52,690 nt of DNA. Source: a virus. The notes beneath the pieces are model-generated. The model was given only the letters and a program-made list of their open reading frames with translations, was not told the DNA's origin and made no database searches. Shown in pieces: positions 47,861 through 52,690 of the stretch (the first letter of the stretch is position 1; every line of letters begins with the position of its first letter). The stretch spans positions 1 to 52,690 of IMG/VR virus record IMGVR_UViG_3300031237_000006, one strand, 5' to 3'. The position numbers were made by a program, and so were the translations under genes.

Positions 47861-48034
47861 ATGACTAAGCATAAAGATACTATCGAAAACTGTCAGTGGG
47901 AGCGAGACCTGTACCTTACTGCATTGCTTGAAATTGCAGACCCATTTTCACATCCTTTAGCTAAACCAGAATCAACACTTGTAGCTTTACGTGAAATAGC
48001 CCGTAAAGCCCTAATCCAGGCTAGCGGTGTTTAA
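47861..48034 (+). CDS. 57-residue helical hypothetical protein
   Basis: ATG 47861 two bases after the previous stop with GGAGG about ten bases ahead (GCGGGAGGAAAATAACA). AT-rich codons unlike the flanks. Sequence: MTKHKDTIENCQWERDLYLT, then a helix and ALREIARKALIQASGV. The end has the look of phage proteins that close with a short Arg/Lys helix. Function unknown. Confidence 0.55.
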   Translation: MTKHKDTIENCQWERDLYLTALLEIADPFSHPLAKPESTLVALREIARKALIQASGV

Positions 48035-48038
48035 CGAT

Positions 48039-48284
48039 ATGAGTCCGACAAGAGGGGAGGTTAACGGAGGTCTACAGTGGGCAACATATGAAGATCAAGA
48101 AAAACACGTAGACATTCAACTCGCTATGTCTTGTTGGTACCGTCCTGGGAAAGAAACTCACCTTGTAAGGTGCCTGTGTCATGGACGATGGATGGTATTG
48201 CATCATCGGCATGATGTGCTTCCGTTATGTCAGTGGCGTCTCTGCTGTGGACACTATCCAAAAGGCCAGGAGAAACCAGAATGA
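48039..48284 (+). CDS. 81-residue His/Cys-rich hypothetical protein
   Basis: ATG 48039, four bases past the previous stop; GTG 48027 would overlap. LVRCLCHGRWMVLHHRHDVL and CQWRLCCGHYPKG hold five Cys and five His, probably a zinc site. Trp-rich. Ends ATGA with the next gene. Confidence 0.5.
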   Translation: MSPTRGEVNGGLQWATYEDQEKHVDIQLAMSCWYRPGKETHLVRCLCHGRWMVLHHRHDVLPLCQWRLCCGHYPKGQEKPE

Positions 48285-48475
48285 CAAAAAGGCGTCATCT
48301 CGTCCCTATCGTTCAGATCATGCCAATGCGTGAAACCGATTTCCATTTTCTCATGCTTCACGAAGATGGGAGTCTCAGCGGAGGCATTGTAGATAGTTAT
48401 CACTCCGTCCGGCTTTTCCCGCTAGGGATACTTGATCCTAAACGTCGGGATCATCATCCCGCAGATCCGCTATGA
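48281..48475 (+). CDS. 64-residue hypothetical protein
   Basis: ATG 48281 with CAGGAG eight bases ahead. His-rich beta protein (ETDFHFLMLHEDGSLSGG; DSYHSVRLFPLGIL). A stem GTCGGGATCATCATCCCG appears near its end in the DNA. The stop overlaps the next start. Confidence 0.5.
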   Translation: MTKRRHLVPIVQIMPMRETDFHFLMLHEDGSLSGGIVDSYHSVRLFPLGILDPKRRDHHPADPL

Positions 48476-48726
48476 GCGCCATCAAAGACGCTCAGGCCCA
48501 CTTCGAGCTGGCGTGGGCCCAGATGTTCAAGGTCTACCGGCCCCTGTTGAATGCGGAGGACAACACAGCCCTCGTGCATCGGGTCTCGGTGATGAAGGGA
48601 CTGGCCTGGAACCTCTACCTCCAGGGGAGAACGGATGAGATGGCTCGGCAGCTTATGGCGTCTAGGGCAAGTGCTTTAGCACGTAGCCGATTCAACGTAG
48701 CTGCGCTACGCAAGGAGCACACATGA
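48472..48726 (+). CDS. 84-residue helical hypothetical protein
   Basis: ATGA overlap. All helical: IKDAQAHFELAWAQMFKVYR, VSVMKGLAWNLYLQGR, then a basic C-terminal helix (ASRASALARSRFN). No cysteines, unlike most neighbours. Function unknown. Confidence 0.55.
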   Translation: MSAIKDAQAHFELAWAQMFKVYRPLLNAEDNTALVHRVSVMKGLAWNLYLQGRTDEMARQLMASRASALARSRFNVAALRKEHT

Positions 48727-48896
48727 TATGTCTTGGCTGTGGTCACGATATAGCGCCGGATGAGCCACGGGTAGAACGCAAGCCGTGGGACGGCAGTACA
48801 TGGCATTTCAAAACAGAATGCATGCAGTGGATGATGCATACAGCAGCTCGTGAAGAAAACGAGGCTTTAAAAGCCAATCTAATGGAAATGCTATGA
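48723..48896 (+). CDS. 57-residue protein with N-terminal CLGC
   Basis: ATGA overlaps on both sides. MICLGCGHDIAPDEPRVERK, then WHFKTECMQWMMH and a short acidic coil (REENEALKANLMEML). Three Cys plus His could bind one zinc. Function unknown. Confidence 0.55.
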   Translation: MICLGCGHDIAPDEPRVERKPWDGSTWHFKTECMQWMMHTAAREENEALKANLMEML

Positions 48897-49057
48897 GACC
48901 TGGCGCTATAAGACTTCTCATAAGTCTCTTAATACTATCGCTTGCCATTACAGGTTACTACTTCATCGCACTTGTATCTTGGAAGTTGGCAATAGGGGTA
49001 TTTCTACTCTTATTTGCACGTAGCTTAGCAAAACGGATACCGCGTTCTTGGAGGTGA
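48893..49057 (+). CDS. 54-residue two-helix membrane protein
   Basis: ATG 48893 overlaps the previous stop. Two hydrophobic segments (RLLISLLILSLAITGYYFIA and LAIGVFLLLFARSLA) with a short polar turn, and a basic end (KRIPRSWR). AT-rich. GGAGG at its end serves the next gene. Confidence 0.55.
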   Translation: MRPGAIRLLISLLILSLAITGYYFIALVSWKLAIGVFLLLFARSLAKRIPRSWR

Positions 49058-49060
49058 AAT

Positions 49061-49552
49061 ATGACCACCAAATGCTGCTACTGCGCCGGCCGGGGCTGGA
49101 GCTGGGTCGGGATCGCGTCGAACGCCGTCAGAGAGCCCTGCTATCCGTGTGACGGGCAGGGGAGGCTTCCGGTCAACTGGCATGGCGTGACCGGATTCGT
49201 CCTCGTGCTCTTTAGCGCGATGTTGATTCTTGGTGTGCTCACCTGGGGGGTGCGTGCAGCATATGGGCACAATCCGCTCCGTGGCGATGCCACGTTATAT
49301 GGCTACTACCTAGGGTATGTGTGGCTTGTGGGTCCGTTCACTGACATGAAGTCATGTCAGGATACGAGGCAGTTTCAGTTGAGGCATGGGATCAAGGATG
49401 TTTCTGAGTGCGATATTATCCTTGACGACCATGATACGCTAGAACGCAGCATTACACCTCTAGCGTACATTGCCACGGAAGGAGGCAGCGATGACTGCGC
49501 GACGCAGCAAAGAGAAGGCAGGGGTGACAGCAATAAGTCCTCCGATCATTGA
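49061..49552 (+). CDS. Zinc-ribbon plus membrane-anchored protein
   Basis: 163 residues. CCYCAGRGWSWVG and CYPCDGQGRLP (5-34) form a CxxCxGxG pair like the DnaJ zinc-finger repeats. A transmembrane helix follows (VTGFVLVLFSAMLILGVLTW), then an outside domain with two Cys (MKSCQDTRQF; SECDII). The last 25 residues overlap the next gene and may not be native. Perhaps an envelope-stress or exclusion protein. Confidence 0.55.
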   Translation: MTTKCCYCAGRGWSWVGIASNAVREPCYPCDGQGRLPVNWHGVTGFVLVLFSAMLILGVLTWGVRAAYGHNPLRGDATLYGYYLGYVWLVGPFTDMKSCQDTRQFQLRHGIKDVSECDIILDDHDTLERSITPLAYIATEGGSDDCATQQREGRGDSNKSSDH

Positions 49553-49793
49553 AAACGTCGAAGTGGAACGGCCATTGCAATCACGGGGGCACTGGCAGGT
49601 TGATGATGATGTCAAGTTGATCATGGAAACAGCAGAAAGCGGGAAAGCTAGGCGGATCGTCATGAGCGAAGCGGATCTTCTGCGAAAGATTCATATGCAT
49701 ATCCGGCATGCAGGACGGGTCAAGGGATACAAGCTCCGGTACAAGAAGCTTGACGACCGGACGCTCATCACGTGGATGGAGCGGCTGAAGTAA
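49491..49793 (+). CDS. 100-residue basic hypothetical protein
   Basis: ATG 49491 preceded by AAGGAGG at the right distance; it overlaps the previous gene by 62 bases. ERPLQSRGHWQVDDDVKLIM, then a basic helical C-terminus (LRKIHMHIRHAGRVKGYKLR) that could bind nucleic acid. The stop TAA 49791-49793 abuts the stop of the leftward gene. Confidence 0.6.
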   Translation: MTARRSKEKAGVTAISPPIIENVEVERPLQSRGHWQVDDDVKLIMETAESGKARRIVMSEADLLRKIHMHIRHAGRVKGYKLRYKKLDDRTLITWMERLK

Positions 49794-50072
49794 TCATGCA
49801 TGCGGACTCGTAGGCGGGATCTTTAGCCGACGATGGACAGCTCTGAGACGGCGAGGCGGGTACAGGTCTCTAAGGCTAGCAGGCTTAGTCTGCTCGGCCA
49901 GATCGAGGACCAGCTTCGCCTGGACCAAGTGCAACCCGATCATGCGGATGACCTCCTCTCCGGTCAGGGTGACGCTGGGCGTCAGCGCCCCGTCCAGGTA
50001 GACAGGGAATCGGTCCTCCGGGTGGAGGAATCGGCTCATCCGCGAGTCACAGGGCTCGTGTTTGATCTCCAT
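49794..50072 (-). CDS. Lone leftward gene in the early block, hypothetical
   Basis: 92 residues from ATG 50072 (TTG 50090 also possible). The core has HPEDRFPVYLDGALTPSVTL, then a helix (MIGLHLVQAKLVLDLAEQT) and a basic C-terminus (LYPPRRLRAVHRRLKIPP). It faces the opposite way to all its neighbours and diverges from the gene at 50316 across 243 bases. That layout suits a regulator, but no DNA-binding motif is clear. Confidence 0.55.
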   Translation of the reverse strand: MEIKHEPCDSRMSRFLHPEDRFPVYLDGALTPSVTLTGEEVIRMIGLHLVQAKLVLDLAEQTKPASLRDLYPPRRLRAVHRRLKIPPTSPHA

Positions 50073-50111
50073 GGGCCAGTCCCTATGCAAGACTGGAACC
50101 TACAAAAGAGT

Positions 50112-50134
50112 ACGTATGCCAATTCTGCATATGT
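50112..50134. promoter_or_regulatory. Operator-like inverted repeat in divergent gap
   Basis: ACGTATGC at 50112-50119 and GCATATGT at 50127-50134 are inverted with one mismatch around CAATTCT. It lies in the 243-base gap (50073-50315) between the leftward gene and the next rightward gene. The rest of the gap has no convincing gene or promoter by eye. Confidence 0.35.
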
Positions 50135-50315
50135 CTCCCATCCAATCATGTCCGATAAGAGGCAGATCGTCAGGTTGATGACTACCTGTAGTGTCAAGAT
50201 GTTTCATACCCCTTCAGGATGTGGCAAGGCAGTATCCAGCAGTACCCTGTCTCTTGGCATCCTTGGTGTATACGCTGTGTACCGGCCTACCCAGTCACTG
50301 AAAGGATCTGCCACT

Positions 50316-50531
50316 ATGCCCCACTCTGCTCACCACTCCGACGCGGAGATCCAAGCATGGGTCCTAGAGTTCAGGACGGGCGTCTTTCGATCTCTGACGC
50401 TCTACCGGAGGCTCGCGTTAGCCGGACCGATTACTCAGGAAGACGATCTGATAGGTCTTGTCGATCTGTGTAATCTGATCGAAGAGGTGATGCAGGATGT
50501 GGAGTTTCTTCCAGACATGCCTACTAGCTAA
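50316..50531 (+). CDS. 71-residue helical hypothetical protein
   Basis: ATG 50316 with AAAGGA ahead. HHSDAEIQAWVLEFRTGVFR, SLTLYRRLALAG, then an acidic helix (DLIGLVDLCNLIEEVMQDVE). The longer upstream frame is antisense to the leftward gene and is rejected. It is the last gene before the palindrome-rich region. Confidence 0.6.
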   Translation: MPHSAHHSDAEIQAWVLEFRTGVFRSLTLYRRLALAGPITQEDDLIGLVDLCNLIEEVMQDVEFLPDMPTS

Positions 50532-50592
50532 TACGTCTATGTGCCAGTCAAAACAAACAGAAAGACAAGAAACACCCCTGGAAATGCCTCTT

Positions 50593-50631
50593 GGCGCTAT
50601 ATAGCGTTATAGCGCCATATCGCCATAACGC
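50593..50631. repeat. Nested inverted repeats, GC core
   Basis: GGCGCTATA (50593-50601) and TATAGCGCC (50608-50616) form a perfect nine-base hairpin around TAGCGT. GCGTTAT (50604-50610) can instead pair with ATAACGC (50625-50631), so two exclusive folds exist. CGCCATA is repeated at 50613 and 50621. Left half of the origin-like region. Confidence 0.7.
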
Positions 50632-50690
50632 GGTATATACGTATGCCTTTTATATAAACACCTTACGTATAGACCGTAGAATGGATACTA

Positions 50691-50869
50691 CTAGGTAATG
50701 AGTAATGTATAGGATCTTAGATCCTATGGTAATGAGGTATCCTACATTACCTCATTACCTACATATGTACATATACTGCATTACTGCATATACCATGCCA
50801 CGCACTGGTAGCTTTTAGAGAAATGAGGGCTTGTGAAATGAATCACGTGAATATCTGATGAGACATTAC
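50691..50869. other. Iteron-like, palindrome-rich AT region, origin candidate
   Basis: The 326-base gap 50532-50857 has no gene. It holds the hexamer GTAATG/CATTAC at 50695, 50702, 50729, 50745, 50753 and 50779, and once more at 50864 inside the next gene. ATAGGATCT and AGATCCTAT (50709-50727) form a nine-base palindrome; GGTAATGAGGTA and TACCTCATTACC (50728-50759) form a twelve-base hairpin. The sequence is much more AT-rich than the genome. Iterons, hairpins and low melting energy together suggest a replication origin or a dense regulator-binding region. Confidence 0.55.
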
Positions 50870-51319
50870 GTCAGAGCAACCAGTATGATCTCACGGGCAC
50901 CGAAGGTAACTGATATTACGCGCTGTGTCATCTGCGGGGCGAAGTTCCCGCCTCCGATCCGGTTGAGTGGCCGCCCGAGGCAGTATTGCTCCGACGCCTG
51001 CCGCCGGGCAATGGCCCGGAAAGCGGACCAGGAGTACCGGGACCGGCGGAAACGGGGGGAGTTGGCACCGCCGTCGGAGCGGGTAGAGATCATTCGAGAA
51101 CCCCAGCGTCCCGTGATGTCAGTCGCATGGTGGTCGGAACAGGCGAATAAGATTGACGAAATCTGTAAAGCCTGTCATGGCCCGGTGTTCGGGGTCTACG
51201 TTGCCCCGACGAAAGAAACTGTTGGAGAATGCGCGGTTGTCGCGCATTGCCGGATCTGCGGCCGGGAGTGGATGATCATTTCCGGCCGAATGGGGGTGCC
51301 GTATGGCCAAGAAGTTTAG
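50858..51319 (+). CDS. Double zinc-finger protein
   Basis: 153 residues from ATG 50858; ATG 50885 gives 144. The N-terminal CVICGAKF (23-30) and YCSDACRRAMARK (43-55) form a treble-clef-like finger found in phage and plasmid DNA-binding proteins. A second site is CKAC (104-107) and CRICGREW (131-138). It is the first gene after the iteron-like region, so it might bind that DNA. It overlaps the next gene by 17 bases. Confidence 0.65.
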   Translation: MRHYVRATSMISRAPKVTDITRCVICGAKFPPPIRLSGRPRQYCSDACRRAMARKADQEYRDRRKRGELAPPSERVEIIREPQRPVMSVAWWSEQANKIDEICKACHGPVFGVYVAPTKETVGECAVVAHCRICGREWMIISGRMGVPYGQEV

Positions 51320-51629
51320 GACGATCCTTCACGGGACATGCCTGTTGAAAGGCAAGCACCCTCCGGGATCGAAGCTTGCCAAGGAGTGCCCGGTTCTACG
51401 CCTCCAGGAGTGTAAAAATGTCCTCGAAACCGGGGGGTCGCTATCTCCCTACGTACCCCCCTCAGAGTCACTAGAAAAAGATCAGCAAAAACAGGATATT
51501 GCAGGTATAGTTTCGAGGACTCCTCGGGGCGGGAGACCACGGATACACGAAACGGACCAAGATCGGTGGCGGGAAGCGAAGAGACGGAAGCGGCAGTCAT
51601 GGCCCATGGAGCCCCGCGATGACGAGTGA
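51303..51629 (+). CDS. Basic hypothetical protein
   Basis: 108 residues. A basic Cys-containing N-terminal half (KFRTILHGTCLLKGKH; ECPVLRLQECKN) and a disordered basic C-terminus (RGGRPRIHETDQDRWREAKR). GRPRIH resembles an AT-hook-like tract (GRPR), so minor-groove DNA binding is possible. Confidence 0.55.
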   Translation: MAKKFRTILHGTCLLKGKHPPGSKLAKECPVLRLQECKNVLETGGSLSPYVPPSESLEKDQQKQDIAGIVSRTPRGGRPRIHETDQDRWREAKRRKRQSWPMEPRDDE

Positions 51630-51641
51630 GGGGGAGGGGCG

Positions 51642-52163
51642 ATGAGCATGCACACGCTGACAATGCCGTTTGAGATCGGGGCTACGTACTGGCTCCCGAG
51701 CACTTCGCCGAGGTGCGAAGTGGAGCCGTGTCCGGTGTGTTCAGGTTCCAAGCACGTCACCGTGCTGGCGGGGTCCGAGACGTTCGTCGTGGACTGCGAC
51801 GCCTGCGGGCTCGGCTACAAGGGGCCGCAGGGAACAGTGAGCGTGTACCACTACGATCCACATGCGGAGCCCTTCACCATCGCGGGCGTGGTGCGGATGG
51901 ATGACGACGGGTGGACGGTCAAGAGCACAGACCTCAAGCAGGCTCGCTTCAACACGCTATGCACGACTGAGGAGGCGGCTCTTGACGTGTCCAAGGCCGC
52001 GTATCTTGCCCAAGAGGAGCACAACATGCGCCAGCGGGGGCACCGTCGCAAGGGCGTGAGCAAGGCGACGTGGACCGTGCGGTATCACACCGAGGCTATC
52101 AAGAAGCTAGAGCGAGAGTTAGCCTACCACCGGGGCAAGATTGGAAAGGGGCAAGCATCATGA
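51642..52163 (+). CDS. Zinc-ribbon protein with helical C-terminus
   Basis: 173 residues with GGAGGGG before ATG 51642 (ATG 51648 is also possible). CPVCSGSKHVTVLAG (30-44) and CDACGLGYKGPQG (52-64) form a four-Cys ribbon. A beta region with ARFNTLCTTEEAALDVSKAA and a basic helical C-terminus follow. Common phage zinc-ribbon type, often next to single-strand DNA or recombination genes. Function unknown. Confidence 0.6.
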   Translation: MSMHTLTMPFEIGATYWLPSTSPRCEVEPCPVCSGSKHVTVLAGSETFVVDCDACGLGYKGPQGTVSVYHYDPHAEPFTIAGVVRMDDDGWTVKSTDLKQARFNTLCTTEEAALDVSKAAYLAQEEHNMRQRGHRRKGVSKATWTVRYHTEAIKKLERELAYHRGKIGKGQAS

Positions 52164-52450
52164 CCCCCGACCCGGCGCGGGCCGAGGTGGAGCGGGTGGC
52201 GGTGCGAAGCCACTTGCGGGCCACACTACTATCTGTGTGGCGCAAGCATGGAGTCAAGCAGGCGTCGCTCGCGTTGGACGTTGAGAACGCCATCCTCATC
52301 TGGCACGAGGATGTCCTCCTCACCCGCGAGCGCGCTGCCCGGCGTCTGGCGTTGGAGGAGGCGGCGCAGATCATGGACAAGTACGCGAGCGGGAACCATG
52401 ACGATATAGCGCGCGCCGCCGCTATCCGCGCCCGCGCGAAGGAGGCGTGA
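52160..52450 (+). CDS. 96-residue helical hypothetical protein
   Basis: ATGA overlap at 52160. MTPDPARAEVERVAVRSHLR, then helices with Ala/Arg/Glu (LLTRERAARRLALEEAAQIM; ARAAAIRARAKEA). No cysteines. Its MTPDPA start is like those of the neighbouring genes at 85 and 201. Function unknown. Confidence 0.6.
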   Translation: MTPDPARAEVERVAVRSHLRATLLSVWRKHGVKQASLALDVENAILIWHEDVLLTRERAARRLALEEAAQIMDKYASGNHDDIARAAAIRARAKEA

Positions 52451-52453
52451 GAG

Positions 52454-52630
52454 ATGGATAAAGACGTACAGGCGTTGATCAAGGCGTGCCACTGGATTGA
52501 ACGCTCGACGAGCGAGCGCATGAAGCGCGCCACCGCCGAGTTCATCTACGACAAGTACGTCCGCAATCCGAGCATGAAGAGCACGATCCGCTGGCATCGT
52601 GAAGGGCCTCACGGTGGTCCCCCACGATGA
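52454..52630 (+). CDS. 58-residue hypothetical protein across the terminal repeat
   Basis: ATG 52454 with GGAGG-type upstream sequence, stop TGA 52628-52630 overlapping the next start as ATGA. DKDVQALIKACHWIERSTSE, then IYDKYVRNPSMKSTIRWHRE and a Gly/Pro end. The second half repeats at the window's left edge. The reading frame continues through the repeat, which supports circular or permuted ends. Confidence 0.65.
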   Translation: MDKDVQALIKACHWIERSTSERMKRATAEFIYDKYVRNPSMKSTIRWHREGPHGGPPR

Positions 52631-52690
52631 CTGACACCCCAGCGGGCGAGCGTTGTAAGTGCCGTGGTCACAAGTGTCAACGACCTGCGA
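52543..52690. repeat. Terminal direct repeat, right copy
   Basis: Right-hand copy of the repeat at 1-148, differing only at 52564. It lies inside the gene starting at 52454 and the first part of the gene starting at 52627. Coding continuity across the repeat supports a closed or permuted genome of about 52,542 unique bases. Confidence 0.95.
52627..52690 (+). CDS. 5' part of Cys-rich mini-protein (full copy at 85-204)
   Basis: ATG 52627 starts the same gene as ATG 85; the window ends inside it after MTDTPAGERCKCRGHKCQRP. It is partial only because of where the window ends. Confidence 0.6.
   Translation, partial: MTDTPAGERCKCRGHKCQRPA

Noticed and set aside
49833-50315. Longer rightward frame upstream of the gene at 50316
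   Set aside because: The upstream part is antisense to the better leftward gene and has no ribosome site; ATG 50316 has one.
1-52690. Temperate lifestyle
   Set aside because: No integrase, excisionase, partition gene or clear repressor was found. The palindromes and tRNA-like element alone are not enough.

Overview
This window looks like the complete genome of an uncultured tailed dsDNA phage. The first and last 148 bases are the same direct repeat with one mismatch. A gene that starts at 52454 runs through the repeat and joins the genes at the left edge, so the molecule is circular, circularly permuted or terminally redundant, with a unit of about 52.5 kb. Genes are packed tightly, mostly with ATGA, TGATG or TAATG overlaps. 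The virion looks podovirus-like: there is a large portal, a capsid protein like Mu gpT, an adaptor and tail hub, two beta-helix spike candidates and glutamine- or glycine-rich internal (ejection) proteins, but no long tape measure and no sheath. I see no integrase, recognisable repressor, DNA polymerase or RNA polymerase. The host cannot be named. Surface-glycan genes and spike proteins suggest a Gram-negative host, which is an inference.

There are two transcription blocks. The late (virion) block runs leftward from 45518 to 11619: small orphan gene, candidate small terminase, HNH endonuclease, zinc-ribbon and membrane mini-proteins, a 799-residue virion protein, large terminase, a cREC receiver-domain protein, portal, scaffold, minor head proteins, major capsid, a beta-helix protein, a methyltransferase, an O-antigen ligase/polymerase-like membrane protein, spike and fibre genes, an adaptor and tail hub, internal virion proteins, a holin candidate and a lysozyme-like protein. 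The early block runs rightward from 45845, across the ends, to 11642. Its first part (45845-52630 and 85-2119) holds about 30 small unknown genes, many with paired CxxC motifs. The part from 2196 to 7380 is DNA metabolism: OB-fold protein, Cas4/RecB-like nuclease, prim-pol/helicase fusion, endonuclease VII-like protein, HNH, metallophosphoesterase and a nucleoside deoxyribosyltransferase-like enzyme. The part from 7388 to 11642 holds small membrane proteins, a 2-oxoglutarate oxygenase, a glycosyltransferase and a multi-pass membrane protein.

The two blocks diverge from a 326-base control region (45519-45844). It has a good leftward promoter (TTGACA, 17 bases, TATGGT), two rightward extended -10 promoters and three palindromes. 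One promoter motif recurs at 2141-2156 ahead of the OB-fold gene. A second 326-base non-coding stretch (50532-50857) is AT-rich, with nested palindromes and seven copies of CATTAC/GTAATG, and is the best origin candidate. The blocks converge at 11619-11642, where the two last genes overlap tail to tail.

The most unusual items are an in-frame TGA at what I recall as a conserved cysteine of a phage family (9408-9410), a tRNA-shaped element with a large insert (12034-12182), an O-antigen ligase-like gene inside the virion operon, a cREC domain between terminase and portal, and the iteron-like region at 50590-50870.
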